Below, piece after piece: positions 35,392 to 47,439 of a stretch of 64,000 bases of DNA (positions are counted from its first letter, which is position 1; every line of letters begins with the position of its first letter). The notes under the pieces are model-generated. The model saw only the letters and a list, made by a program, of their open reading frames with translations. It was not told the origin of the DNA and did not search any database. The position numbers were made by a program, and so were the translations under genes. The DNA comes from Dactylellina haptotyla (taxonomy: Eukaryota; Ascomycota; Orbiliomycetes; Orbiliales; Orbiliaceae), in assembly GCA_031310005.1 (NCBI GenBank), contig CM062385.1, positions 2,294,001 through 2,358,000 on the forward strand, read 5' to 3'.

Positions 35392-36848
35392 TTAGTCTTC
35401 ATCTTCCTCCTCTCCTTCCTCCAACTCTTCATAGATGTTGGTGAGTCGCGTGGGTTGGTGTATCTCTGGGAGTTCCATGAGAGGCGGGACTTCGCCATCA
35501 AAGAATGGATCATGCATCTCTATGATCTCTTCCGGACTTATCCATTCTCCTTTATCAACCAATAAAGGATAGCCTTCTTTCCGAACAATAGACCACAAAC
35601 ACCATTCGGAACGAGGTTCGATCCCATCTGATCGAAGCGGGAATTCCTCCATACACCAAATGATTTTTAGTAGTGCCGGTAGCTTTTGCGCTAGCTGTAC
35701 GATTGCGAGTTCAATTGATTTGTCATAGATGATGTCCTTATCTCTCTGGTTGGGGAGGAATATTCTATGAAGGAGGCGAAAATCCGACGCAGTTGGAATG
35801 AACTATACACGAATATGAATGTTAGACTCAGGATCCGTTCAATATTTCATTTTGGTGCGTACCTGAAGAATGCCTTTTCTGATATCTCTAGACAAAATCG
35901 AGTAGTCGAATATCTTTTGCGATGCGAACTCTCTAGTTTCCACTACTTCCATTTTCTCATCATCGTTTTGGATGTCAGCTAGCGATATGGAAATTCTTAC
36001 ATCATCCCACCGCCAATGACTTGGATTGTCGGATTCGTTTAGTTTCTCGTCTTCATTTGGCGGTCCAAAGAAGAGAGACATGAGCTCCAAAATTTCTGAG
36101 GAGAGGTTGTAAAACTTCCACCAATGGCGACTAACGATATACACGTAAAAGTCAAACCGAGCCAACTGCGGTGGCATCGGTATAACCGGGTACAATATGC
36201 TCGAGTCTAGGGTGTTATTTATGATATACAAGGAACAGAAGAAGTCAATTGACTCGAGTGAGGGAAGTTCCTGTATTGCTTGCTGCAGCAAATAGAATAT
36301 CATTCCTTCATTTTGGAACCTATGACAAAAAACTGCCTCGAAAGACACATGAGTTACCCGGCTGAAGTGTCGTGTAAATGGAAGCACGTTGCTACCCGGG
36401 TCGTCTAAACGGCAAGAAAGGTTGTTGAAAGCCCATGACGAAGATGACTTCACCACACAGGGGCTTCTTTCTTGCCGTCTGTATGTGCAAGTTATATGGT
36501 CCTGAAACTTGATGCAGCTGTGAAATAGAAATGCTATCATTAATTTTAACCAAAGCCTCAATGATGGATAGTGGACAATTTTAGAATTCTGAGGGTTCCA
36601 TAATATACTGACCGAACGAATTCACGATATCTGATGAAAGAATCACGGCGATTTTTTTCCGATTCTATAGAGTTCAGGTCCCCACAAATTATAATTTCAA
36701 CTTCTTTGTAAAGCTCAGATAGTGCGATCCTGTGAAACCGGCGCGAGGTCCGCGAGAATGAAGCCTTGTCCCGTGACGCGGATAGATGGCGAACAATGTC
36801 AGCCACGATTTCAGTCGGGAGATTCGATAATGGGGATATTGGTGGCAT
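35392..36848 (-). CDS. F-box protein
   Basis: Three exons on the minus strand (36848-36613, 36517-35863, 35802-35392; introns 95 and 60 nt), 433 residues. ATG 36848 (MPPISPLSNLPTEIVADIV) is the first ATG of the frame and directly precedes the F-box, which spans about residues 7-50 (LPTEIVADIVRHL, then SRTSRRFHRIA, ALSELYKEVEI). The middle and C-terminal parts have scattered Leu/Phe-rich segments such as AIQELPSLESIDFFCSLYI, fitting the poorly conserved target-binding region of fungal F-box proteins, and the protein ends in a very acidic tail (EELEEGEEEDED). The presumed role is an SCF ubiquitin-ligase substrate receptor; the target is unknown. It does not obviously derive from the F-box gene at 18320. 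Confidence 0.8.
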
Positions 36849-37706
36849 TTCCAATTCGACAGAGTTTCCATATCCTACCACCGATGGAGGAACAAGATTA
36901 CACCAGGTTAGCTACCTGACATACTCCATATCGGCCACCAGTCCCGCGCCATGGTTCCGAAACCGCATGCAGGGTGGGGCTGTTGGATTTTAAGATCTCC
37001 AACACAATTGAGAAATGCATCCAGACGTATATTTACTAGGATTGGCTTTCTTGAAGTCGTCCATCTTGATACCGATACTAAGAGTTCTGTGTGGGTGTTC
37101 GTCTTGCGATATTTTACGGGGAGCTGCGGTCGAGGTTTGTGCTTGTTGAGGCAACACCAAGCAAGATGGCCTGGGTATCAACGACGCGTCGATAAATGCA
37201 CAACTTCACACTCTCACAACATTCAACATTCCCAGAACACTCCTTTCCCTCAGACCTGATTTCAGCAAAACCACTGTCTGACGTTGTCGCTGGCGACATC
37301 AACGCTCTATAACCACCAATTACTGTATCTGTATGAATTGATATAAAAAGGTTTGAACTCTAGATATCATATCGGCGAGGAATAGTCTGATGCAACTCTG
37401 ATAACCCCTAAGCAAGTTCATTAGATCTCGGCAACAATCGCATATTGGCAACATTATCTGATATTTTGAAGACTCCAAATTCTACGGTATCTCGATCCAG
37501 CGAAAATATATCAAGGTAGCGTATGCTACAGGTACTTCTAGCGTCCAGCACCTAACTTTCTTTAATTTCATCTCGTATTCCACTAGATTGATCTGAGCAT
37601 CAAAATTGAAACCAAAGGTGATTTTGCGAATCACAATATCTCTAAAGACGTTTCTCTGACGAATAGCTAACTGTTGTACACAGATTCCCGATCTTCTGAA
37701 TTCGAG
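36849..37706. other. Divergent intergenic region
   Basis: About 860 bases between the minus-strand F-box gene and the plus-strand Cys-module gene, presumably both promoters. No gene seen. Confidence 0.5.
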
Positions 37707-38174
37707 ATGTGTTACACCGCCTACCGCTTCGTCGACTGCTACCGCAGCTTGGAGCAAGAGAACGAGCATACAATCGTCCTCCACCGCCACCCTAAACAGA
37801 GCTGGAACGATCAAAAGTGTCTCTGTAGCAAGCTCCATGAAGTCTTAGACCGCCACCTCCCCTGCCCAAACTGTCTGAAGCAGATTCTCCTCCGTAACAT
37901 GCTCCAGCAAAAAGTACAAGACGAGGCTGCTCCAGGGGAGAGCGTTGAACTCGACTATACGAAACGCCCAGTGTTCTACGGCTCCGATGAACCTTCTCCA
38001 TCGCCAGATCCAAACCGGAAACCCCCAATTCCAATCTCAAAGCGCCAACGACGCAATACATGTTATTCAGGTGCGGATGAAGTCGAATCATATAGAGATA
38101 TCGGACATATCAATGAAGACAACTTTACTAGTATTAGCGGAGAAACTATTGTTTATACGGGTTCTGTTGCTTAA
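37707..38174 (+). CDS. Small N-terminal Cys-module protein
   Basis: Single exon, 155 residues, ATG 37707 (MCYTAYRFVDCYRS). Cys at 2, 11, 38, 40, 53 and 56 form C-x8-C-x26-C-x-C-x12-C-x2-C, with His residues at 21, 26 and 28 between, suggesting metal coordination. The segment after residue 60 is helical (LKQILLRNMLQQKV) and then polar, proline-rich and probably disordered. There is no signal peptide. Function unknown. The spacing CxC-x12-CxxC and the MCY start are shared with the product of 9263-9826, so I regard the two as one family. Confidence 0.65.
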   Translation: MCYTAYRFVDCYRSLEQENEHTIVLHRHPKQSWNDQKCLCSKLHEVLDRHLPCPNCLKQILLRNMLQQKVQDEAAPGESVELDYTKRPVFYGSDEPSPSPDPNRKPPIPISKRQRRNTCYSGADEVESYRDIGHINEDNFTSISGETIVYTGSVA

Positions 38175-39725
38175 TCGAACGAGTTATATTGTGGGACCAT
38201 AACCCATGATACAGAGGGTCACCTGTCTCTCTCCCAAAATGGAACGCGGAATATTATTATTGGGCTGTATATTCTATTAAAAGAAAATATAAATTTTAAC
38301 TTTTCAGAGGTTTCTTTGGCCAAAAGCTTGTACATTATTGTTTCCTATCTGCCTCCGAAAACGGCCCTATTGGATTGCTGATAGGTTGAACTTCGCGAAT
38401 GGAATTAATATTACCATATCTGCGAATATTTCTTCGAGTTACTGTGACTGAGCAAATCTGTACTTAATATATAAACAATGGTCTAAGTTCAATTTATATA
38501 AAATTAGACCTTACTGCTATAAAGCTAGAATTCCCGCACATTACATTGGATGCCAGCAATCGCTGCCACGATGCTGTCACCAAAATATAGAGCCTTCCGT
38601 GATGAAAATTCGCGTGCCGATTAGGTTATGTTGAACTGGATGTTGAACTAGGACATGTGCGTTCATGCATGTTCATCGTCGCGAACAAATAGTGCGTGGA
38701 TATTTTTTCTACTTAAAAAGAGAGGGAAACCCCGCAGGGATACATCGGTTTCTGACACCAAATGATAGTAAATAAATACAGCTAAGTACATCTATCTGCC
38801 AGAAAAGCAGCACAAGGGTGCTAAATTTTCACACTTGAGGTATCTGCGTTGATTTTGTTGGACAAACAAACAAGGCATTCAAGGCTGAGGATTCACAATT
38901 TAAATCCCGCCATCTCATGAAACCCGAGAATCCATCAGTTAGGCCTACAGGCCTGGGCGCCAATGTCCAATTTGTCACCTCGTTCGGCCGGAAAGATTGG
39001 TCGTGGGGTTGACTCGTTCAACCTCCCCAGTTCAACTGTAGCGATAACGTTATCGTAAAACGGTCCACCGATTTCAAGGCGCCATCCTCGGTCCCAAAGC
39101 ATGCGACTTTTAATCTAAACTTGTCCCTTCCACGTCTCTCGCTTGGCAAACTTGGTAATATCTCGCCTGCTGCTGTCGGTCGTTCTGTCATATGCAAGCC
39201 ATACCTCGTCGGTTAGTCGATCGGACATACGATTGAACTCTGCGTATTGGTCGTCCGTCTCGTCTGCCTGGAACCCACTTTCGAAGGATCACACTTCGGA
39301 TTTTCGCACCTGCTAGGCACAAGCAGATTTTTAGCCTCACACCTCTGCAGCCTTGCGTATTGCCTCTTTATCCGCCGTTTACACATATATAAAGATATAT
39401 CCTACCTGTCATCCCCCACCTGCAGAATTCACGTAGCTGCACACGTACTACCTATCATTTCACCATAATTCCTTGGACCCTTGCGATATCCGCAAAAAAA
39501 AAAAAACTGTGGCGACTCTCTACCAGAAACCAAAAAAAACTCCCAATGTCACCAATGTGGGCGATTGATTAAAGCGGTTACGAATTTCATTTCTTCAGCC
39601 GGAGCTTGAAACGTAGAGACGTGTTACCTCTACTTGATATCGAGGCAGGCACGAGCAGCAGCCCTGTGTCGAACGACATCCCCTAATCCGCCCCTCGACC
39701 AACTGCGTTGCCCGCAACCCAGCGC
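38175..39725. other. Intergenic, no supported gene
   Basis: About 1.55 kb; the left part is AT-rich (38230-38560), the right part carries the promoter and leader of the membrane-protein gene, including an A12 run near 39496 and a pyrimidine-rich stretch. Confidence 0.45.
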
Positions 39726-41675
39726 ATGTCTGAACCCACTGGAGAAGACCCGCTCCCACGTAAAGCCGATATCCCAGCCCAACGTCTATCGCGGCCGAGT
39801 GCGAATCAGGATCCAGGCCGGAGATTATCCACGAGAATCAACTTCCCAGTTGGAGCCGCTGGAGAGAAGAGCGGTGATGGCGCTGGCAGCAGTAGCATAT
39901 CGAAACCCGCAACTGCGGTGACACGGGAATCCATCATATCCCCTATCAACGCCTCCCAATTACACGAGATATCGTCCCCAACCGGCCCAATCGTTACTCT
40001 GGATGGAACCCTAGAGACATCACCAGACCGGCCTGCTGCCTCAGATCCAGGCGATGGCTTTAAAAGCGCGCTCGACGTCCAAGTGGACCCGGTGGATACC
40101 AGACGCACGTTTCGGCCGACATTTGGACAATCCACACCGAAGGATCCGTACGCACCGGGCATGGGGAACAAATTCACTGGCTTCCTGAGTACCGCCGCCT
40201 ACGCTATCAAAATCTTCCTCTACAAAACCCTAATAATACTGCTACATCTACCTGAATACATCGTGCGAGGCAAAAGACGGCTCTTCCGCCCATCAACCCC
40301 TGAGCAGCGTATACAACGACGGCAGCGACGACGACAGCAGCGCAATGTAGCGAGTATACCTTTACCTGCAACAGGCGAGGCGCCGAAGAAGAAGTCCATA
40401 TCATTCTTCGATATCCTTGAGTGGATATTTAAAAAATCACATTTAAAACTATTCGGAGCAGTGTTCACGATAGCTTGCAACGTCGGGTTCGCAGCTTGGG
40501 TGTGGATACACGTCGATGTATATATTAATCCTCACAAATGGCGACTACGGCCGCACATCACTACCTCGCAGAGCGTCTGGACGTCATTTACATCGGTGGA
40601 GATATGGGTGGCGATCATGCTGGGGATATGGAACATGGGAGGCGCCATTCTCATCGGGCTAAGCGTTGTTATCATCATCGAGGGTACACAGAAACATATT
40701 CTGAACAAGATGTATCCGGGAAAGTTCCCTCCTAAGGTCACGACCCAGACGTCGTATAAACCAACCTCGGTATTCCGAGAGTTCGCAAATATGTCTGTCG
40801 CCAGCACGCTCTTCGCTTTGTTTGTGTTCATGGTACTTTGGCCGATTTTGGCGTGCACAATAGCTCCTCCGAGAAAGCGGGTGGATACATATGGGTCGAA
40901 GTGTTCGGGGAAGGATTGGGATTATAAAGTCATCCTTAACGGGAGAGTTGATCCAAAAAACTTGACGAAAGGGAGGGTTCAGATGTGGGATCTCGAGACC
41001 AATGAAGTGGCCGTGTCGTTTTTAACGGCGAATTACGTGAATACAACGTGGTTGAGGACCGATGAGAATGTTTTGCTGGTCAGGGAAGGAGATTTGCCGA
41101 CAGATAAAGAATACGTTTCCGAAGTCGCGTATCAGTTTCCGTACATTTGGACTGATTTTGAAGATATGAGGTGGGCGGGTCTGGCGGATATCCCGAGGAA
41201 CCGGAACGGCAATTATAGCGCTTCTCTAACCGACCCTGTGGCAAAAACGTCGAGAAAGATAACCGGCGCCTTCCCTTATCTCGAAGATCAGACTGCAGGG
41301 CTTCGATTGGACGAGATCGCGCTGATCCCTGATGTCAAGAGATCGTGGAGGACGACTTCGTTATCATCGGATAACTGTGGTTGGGGTCCGGACGCAAGAC
41401 TACTTGAGAATATAGATCCCGCGGCGCGAGAGTTGGTTGGTGACGGTCATGTTGTGATGGAGACGAGCATGACAAGGTGGGGCCGCTGTTCGGAACTGAC
41501 GGTTTGCGCCAATCGGCGGAAACAGGTTGTCAACGGGCTAGAGTACGCGCAAGGCGAGGAGGGGAAGAAGCTATTGGACGAGATGCTGATTGTACCACTG
41601 GGATTGCTGCTCGTGGAACAAATTCGATGGGGTAGCTGCTGCGGCGACGGATTTGATCCGTATAAGGCGAAGTAG
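39726..41675 (+). CDS. Four-helix membrane protein of unknown function
   Basis: Single exon, 649 residues. ATG 39726 (MSEPTGEDPLPRK) is the first ATG in frame. The first 145 residues are polar, Ser/Pro/Asp-rich and probably disordered and cytosolic. Hydrophobic segments at about 153-178, 240-265, 293-318 and 357-380 are likely membrane helices; a strongly basic loop (RQRRRQQRN near 199-207) between the first two would face the cytosol. The C-terminal 270 residues form a soluble domain with spaced Cys (SKCSGKDWDY, SSDNCGWGPD, GRCSELTVCANRR, GSCCGDGFDP) and N-glycosylation sequons (NLT, NTT, NYS), consistent with a lumenal or extracellular, disulfide-bonded domain. I do not recognise the family; it resembles uncharacterised fungal plasma-membrane proteins. 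Confidence 0.85.
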   Translation: MSEPTGEDPLPRKADIPAQRLSRPSANQDPGRRLSTRINFPVGAAGEKSGDGAGSSSISKPATAVTRESIISPINASQLHEISSPTGPIVTLDGTLETSPDRPAASDPGDGFKSALDVQVDPVDTRRTFRPTFGQSTPKDPYAPGMGNKFTGFLSTAAYAIKIFLYKTLIILLHLPEYIVRGKRRLFRPSTPEQRIQRRQRRRQQRNVASIPLPATGEAPKKKSISFFDILEWIFKKSHLKLFGAVFTIACNVGFAAWVWIHVDVYINPHKWRLRPHITTSQSVWTSFTSVEIWVAIMLGIWNMGGAILIGLSVVIIIEGTQKHILNKMYPGKFPPKVTTQTSYKPTSVFREFANMSVASTLFALFVFMVLWPILACTIAPPRKRVDTYGSKCSGKDWDYKVILNGRVDPKNLTKGRVQMWDLETNEVAVSFLTANYVNTTWLRTDENVLLVREGDLPTDKEYVSEVAYQFPYIWTDFEDMRWAGLADIPRNRNGNYSASLTDPVAKTSRKITGAFPYLEDQTAGLRLDEIALIPDVKRSWRTTSLSSDNCGWGPDARLLENIDPAARELVGDGHVVMETSMTRWGRCSELTVCANRRKQVVNGLEYAQGEEGKKLLDEMLIVPLGLLLVEQIRWGSCCGDGFDPYKAK

Positions 41676-43617
41676 CCGACGCCGATTACCATTTAGTATA
41701 TATTTCACGTTACTGCATCATCATTATCGTATTAGTAGATACATGGAGTTTGAGTGTCTTGTTTTTTGTGTGTCCGCGTGTTTCTGATCTCGGATTATGG
41801 TGGAATGCCCGTTTTAACATACCGATAATTCATAGCAATTTAATAATGTATAATTATATGAAATGGGACGGAAAAACAAGATCGCGAAACGACTCTTTTT
41901 TTATTTTATTTTGCGCATCTGAGACAGCTTTCGTAACGGGGGGTCCTGCCAGCCACCCGCGGGAGCTCTCTGCTCTTAGAGATAAAGTAATTATTGTTCC
42001 TTTTCTTCTGCGAATTTGAGGGCGAACCCGACCCGCTGAAATAATGCGAGACAATGTCCATTTTCGTACGATTGTTTGACCAGGTGCCGATACCCCGAAC
42101 CAGGAAGGACTTGACTGATAAGTCCCTCAACTTTTTAAGCGGGCGTGGGGTGCATGCCCAGCCTGGAGGTAAAGCTTAGCCCACGACCCTCTGAACCCGT
42201 CCCTTCTGAACAGGACCTAGCGCGTCATTGGAGCTAGCTGACACTAGATTGAAGTCGTCTGGGTCTTGCCGAAAATATCCAGTTAACAACGTATTCTGAC
42301 CCGACGCCGCGGACAATTCGACGAGCGGACTGAGGGGGCGTTTATGCAACCACCGAAGGGTGTAAAAGGCATAAAAGCATCAGATCATCGCGATCGAATG
42401 TAGCACCCGCCGTTGGGAGCCCCCGTTCCGTCAGTGGCTGGTGTCTCGTGCGCATGATTTCGAATGGAGTTCCTGCGGGTGGGAGTACATATTTCGCGCA
42501 AAAGCGATGTGTAATGCCAATCAGCCCGGCCTCTGCAATCACCTGCAACTGCAGCCGCGATGCTGTTCGAGCACACCGAATGATGCTTGCTAGTCGAATG
42601 AAATCACGGTAGTCCCACCGGTAGAGATTTCCCCCATTTTCGAACGCCGGCTGCGCTCTGCTGGTGCTTCTGCTGGGTGCATCCACACCATGCCTGTCCC
42701 GCCCTGCTTTTTGTTTTTCTGCGTCTGTAAACCTGCAAGCTAACAGCCAATTTTTGACCGAATTCCTAAGGCCCTTGGTCGTCTTGCGTCTTCTCTTGGG
42801 ACTGCTACTTAAAAACTTCCGTACCCGCCATCTCTATTTCTTTCTCCTCTTTCCGTTCAGAATTTTCTTGCCCTGAAATTCTCTCTTCAACTCACTCATC
42901 CCACGTTCCTGCTCCTCCTCCTCTTCACTTCACTCGATCCTCCCTCTCGTCGATTGCAATTGGACCAGCTCTCGTCTGTAAGAACCCTCACAAATACATT
43001 CGATTGAGCCCTGTACTTCGCCCTTCAGCTTGGTCAGGACATTTACATCCATATTTCTTCACCGTAAGTTGATTCTCTCTTTTTTTGCGTTTCTTCTGCC
43101 CTCATGTCCTTCAATTATCGTGTTGTTTCGGCATGGGTGGGAAAATTCGGCTGTGGTCATCGTGCATGCGAACTCTGGGGAAACGGCGCAATGGCACCGC
43201 CAGCCCTTGGAACCACCTAATTCTCCAGTTACACGGACTCAATCCGCCGAGGAGACGTTCGCAATGACCGTCCGACGAAATCACACGTGCTGGAGGAATC
43301 GTGATTCCCCTCATTCATTCCTATCGATGTTTCCGTATGCCTTGAGAATTCCCACTCCCCTGTCCCGGTCCGTATACCTGGGAATGGGGTTATCTCCCGT
43401 ATCCGGGCCGAACGGACTATCAGAGAGAGTGAAGAAGGTCTCAGTCGTTATCCGGAAGCGAACGGGCTAGGAATGAGTGCTCGAAAAGTGTTGAAGAGTC
43501 GAAAGTGGAGATGCCATGTTTCTTGGGACCTTCCAAAGCTGACGCGAAACATTTCTTGGCTTCGTCTAGACCGAAACAAAAAGCTTGCTTCCGAGAAATT
43601 CCCCTTAACCCGCCAAA
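41676..43617. other. Intergenic and 5' leader of the microprotein gene
   Basis: The left 1 kb shows nothing gene-like. From about 42820 to 43060 the plus strand is rich in C/T (CTCCTCCTCCTCTTCAC type), typical of the transcription start and leader region of well-expressed fungal genes, and it points at the short ORF at 43618. Confidence 0.5.
43064..43569 (+). other. Probable 5'-UTR intron of the microprotein gene
   Basis: Donor GTAAGTTGATT at 43064; acceptor TTCGTCTAG ending at 43569, preceded by a GCTGAC branch site near 43538. This leaves a 48-base leader exon before the ATG at 43618. About 506 nt. Other acceptors are possible. Confidence 0.4.
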
Positions 43618-43743
43618 ATGCTTCCCGTCGGCCCAATTGTCGTCTTCGCCCTCATCGGTTCTGTTGCCCTCCTCGTCACCTCGATCTGGGTTCACAAGAC
43701 TGTCACCAAGAGACGAGCTGATCGTGCCCACAGCGCCGTATAA
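43618..43743 (+). CDS. 41-residue single-helix membrane microprotein
   Basis: ATG in a good context (CGCCAAAATGC) opens a 42-codon frame ending in TAA. The product has a hydrophobic helix at about residues 6-25 (PIVVFALIGSVALLVTSIW) and a short basic tail (HKTVTKRRADRAHSAV), so it would span a membrane once with the tail in the cytosol. Codon use is strongly biased to C-ending codons (GTC, CTC, TTC, ATC), as in the hexose transporter and unlike random sequence, and a leader with an intron-like segment precedes it. No longer frame in the neighbourhood explains this leader. I cannot name a family; small tail-basic membrane proteins often act as subunits or regulators of larger membrane complexes, which is only inference. 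Confidence 0.65.
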   Translation: MLPVGPIVVFALIGSVALLVTSIWVHKTVTKRRADRAHSAV

Positions 43744-46700
43744 GCGAACCACACCTTTTTTAAAATTCTTCATTGGATTTCGAAAGACGCGAGAGGAGTA
43801 GGTATGCAGCGAGGCATACGAGAATACAAATGACAAGGCATAATCGATAATAATGATATACTGGGGGTTGATGGTCGAAAGGTCAAGGAGGAAGCTTAAC
43901 CACCTGACAGAAAACGAAAACACCAAACGTCGAAGAAGCATTGTGTCTTAATTCCCACTTTTTCGATAAACTCAATAATGTTGATGTTAACTTTTTTTTT
44001 CACCATTTCCTTTTTGTCCTTCCTTAACCGCCCGTATACTGTTTCTGCTTTTACATGTGTTTTTTCTTAGTAGGGAGGACATGGAATACACATTCAGGTT
44101 GGATCCTTGATTGCCCCAGGATTCAGCTGGAGGTTTCTTTTTCTCACCATCTCCTTTGCCTTCCATGTTCGAGGATCAGGAACGTATGATGCATTAATGG
44201 GTCAATGAAATAATTAATACCCTTGAGCTGGGGGTTTTCTCGCTCATCGCCGATGATGTCCTTCTCGTTGTGGCTGAATTTGTTTCGTGATCTGTGGCGT
44301 AATTGATAAAAGAGGCTGCAACGCCGCAACATGGCGCACTTGCTGCGGTGCCACTATCATATGCATATTAATACACTACTTGGAAAGTTGACATGAGTGT
44401 ATATTTAATCTCTGGTGACTTGGGATTACTATTTAACAGGACGCAACTTTGTTTACATCGGATTTGGTAGTGTGTCAACTTGTCAATCCCATCGGCACCA
44501 TCCACAATGCAGATCCGTAACCAGTCCATTTAGACGTATATTCTAGAACCAGATGCCCTCAATTGCCATGTCATCTCCTGGTCCGCGAACCATATCTCCG
44601 TTGCTAGTAAGGTATGTATGGAGGATTTAAGGGAATTATGTTACTTATTACGGGACTCCTCTGAGTAGATACGCGGGAGTTAAGCGCGTCTGGTATGAGA
44701 GACTCGATATCGGGCTCGCTCTTCTTGATAGCAACGAAGTTTAAAGTTTCTTGAGATTTCGGACATGAAGCGTCGGCCTTAGTTACATTTTTTGTGATAC
44801 TAACGTCCACCTGCGGACTTTCAGTCTCGGTGGTAATCTATACTAATTTAGCAAACTATGAAAGGTACCCAGTTATGAGTTCATATAAAGCATTGAAGCG
44901 TGCCACGGCAATCAGCTGAAACTACGCTGGAACCTTCTCGTTAAAAATATTCTCGATAAATATCACTAGCTTGCGATAATGGCAAGGTATAAAATAATGT
45001 GATTCGTTTTAGCATTAAATTCAGGTGAAATTACACGTTATAAGGAAAACAAAATCAGTATCTAAATGTTAATTTGCCGAACGCATGCATCGATATAGTA
45101 GGGGCGTTACATTTTAATCTGGTTATCTAGACTATATTTTAAATGTGAAACAAAAGCTCTAGTGCCCACATTACTTACGTCTTGAACTCTGAAAGTAGTT
45201 AGGGATAAATTTAACAGGTGACGAAGAATATTAGAGTTTCTTGGTCCAGTGATTTCCTCAAGTTAATTCTGGACTACTAATGGACTAGTACTATAGGCTC
45301 GGACATATCAACCAAAACTTTCATGCTCAGACACGGGCGATTATGAGGCAGATATTGTGTTGACGTAGAGTCCTTTCCAAGGGTTCTATTTTCATATTTC
45401 TGTATATTAATTGCATTGAGGCCCGTTCTAAGTGTGTGACCTAGGCATGTACTCAAGATGTTCCCCACTGTTAAGAGTTATGTTGGAATTGGAAACACGC
45501 AATGATTTATCTTCTGAACGGTATATCTGGTCTCGTTCCTAGCCTCCAACAAGTCCATTCCGTGAAGTTGGATGACTACCTAAATTTAGGCAGATCTTTG
45601 TGCTTGTCACGTCCGGTCAAGCTTCAAAATTGCCTTTCCTGTATTTCTGATATTATACTGTGAGATTTACTAGCAGGGCTGAGAATCCAGACTTCAGATG
45701 CAGCAAATTTCGTGATCACCGTCAATTGAGCGTTGGCGTTTGCAACGTTTGGAGGCTTGCTAGCAAAGTGGCGTTTTGGTGTGCAGCCGATTTCCCGAGC
45801 CCCAGTCAGGGGGTGGTAATATGCACCATATACGTCGGGTAACTGGGAAGGGAATATTGGAGTCTTGAATAAAGCACATAAAGCATCGATTCGCGTGGGT
45901 AATCGCTGAAGGGTATATGGAGTGGAACTATGCACTTATTCTGGTTTTAATTAACCGAGTTTCTCGAAGCTCTAGCTCCGATTCGCGTTGAGTAAGCTTA
46001 TTGTAGCTGAAGCTCGCTGCCAGCTAATAGGCCTATAGATGGAAGGCAACTCTAAAACATTGCATCTGCCGTCATCAACCGGTTACATGATTCTCCATGT
46101 ACAACAGTCTGACATCTCAGCTCTAGCTCATCGGGTGCATACCAATTATACCTGTGCATTGATTGTCGTCGCTGCGCGTCCGTCCAAGAGCGAGCTTACG
46201 AACAGAGTTTAATTTCACGCAGCAGCAGCAATATAGCTGACGGACTAGTATGTTTCAAGCGACATTTAACAACTTGTCGTTTCTAGAACTTTGCGTAAAG
46301 TCATTTCCGAGAACTGCAACAGTGCGCACCGTATGCTAGGACACTAGCAAGCATGGTCAATGGCAACGTAACCGGGTGCATCGTAGATGTATCGACAGTA
46401 GATTGCGGCGAGCAAGCAGAAACCCGGTCGCTTAAAGAAGCACGAATATTTGTCCGAACTCGCCAGCCACCCAGGCTCACGTGTTTCCTGGCATCAGGCA
46501 GCCCAGCCCTGTCGATTCGTCAAGTGGTCGCATGAGGTATATATACATGGGCAGCGCCTATGAGGAAGGAGGGCTCGCAGGTACCCTTAACAATATCATA
46601 TGTAAGGTTGGCTATCCAATGCAACGACGGAAGAAGAAAAACGACTCCAGCTGCCCTGTCTGCGTATGAGGGTGTGCATGTACACTGAGAAGAGCGCCGC

Positions 46701-47439
46701 GATATTATCGAACCCCGTCGACCCACAGATTACGCCCACCAGCCGACAGCAGGTTTCGAATGTCTTCCAAAGCCTTCTCTTCTTCGCCAGATATGAAACA
46801 ACCCCCAATCGTGAGCTTGCGAAAGTTTACATGTTTGACCCGGCGCCAACCTAAGCTGCTAGGGGTATAGTCCAAGCGACCACCACAATTTCCTCTCAGG
46901 CTTGGGAAACCAAAGGGAACAGGCATGAATCCGAAATATTAACCCTCAATTGTGATTGTGAAGCCCCTTGGCGGACAACTCATACTCCACCCCCTCCCAT
47001 CTCTGCGGTCCCATGCGAAAAAAAATAGTCTCCTGTACTAAAACCCCATGCCGCAGGTGCAGTGTGGGAGCTAACAGTAGCGCTTTAGCGGACCACTGAG
47101 CAGGTGGAATCCGCCGGAGAGCTATTCTGTTCGCAGCTATTATTACACTCGCTCATTTTGCTTCCGTCCATTTTGTATCTGAAATCCCCAATTGCAGAGA
47201 GGAGGCTGTTCGTTCGTCAACAGGTCGCCTCCCGAATTCAGCCAATTGGGTCCTAAATCGCAGGAGCAGCAGCGGGGGATCGGAATCGACAGGCGAGAAA
47301 GTAAAGGAAGTCGAAGCTCGCGGCCCTGGAAAAGTCGGGGTCGGCTCTCCTCCAGCGACGGGCCTTGCCTGCTATTTTCGACCGATTGTGCTAGCGAAAG
47401 TATCATCGTTGTCCTCCCACGATTAGATTACCATTAGCA
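43744..47439. other. Gene-poor intergenic region
   Basis: About 3.7 kb. The first 350 bases are probably 3' UTR of the microprotein gene. 44.4-45.6 kb is AT-rich. No frame with coding character was found. The right end (from about 47150) begins the promoter of the Gln-rich gene. Confidence 0.45.

Noticed and set aside
42342-43941. ORFs of 114-166 codons on both strands around the microprotein gene
   Set aside because: They overlap the leader and 3' region, mostly lack ATG or motifs, and have no codon bias, unlike the short frame at 43618.
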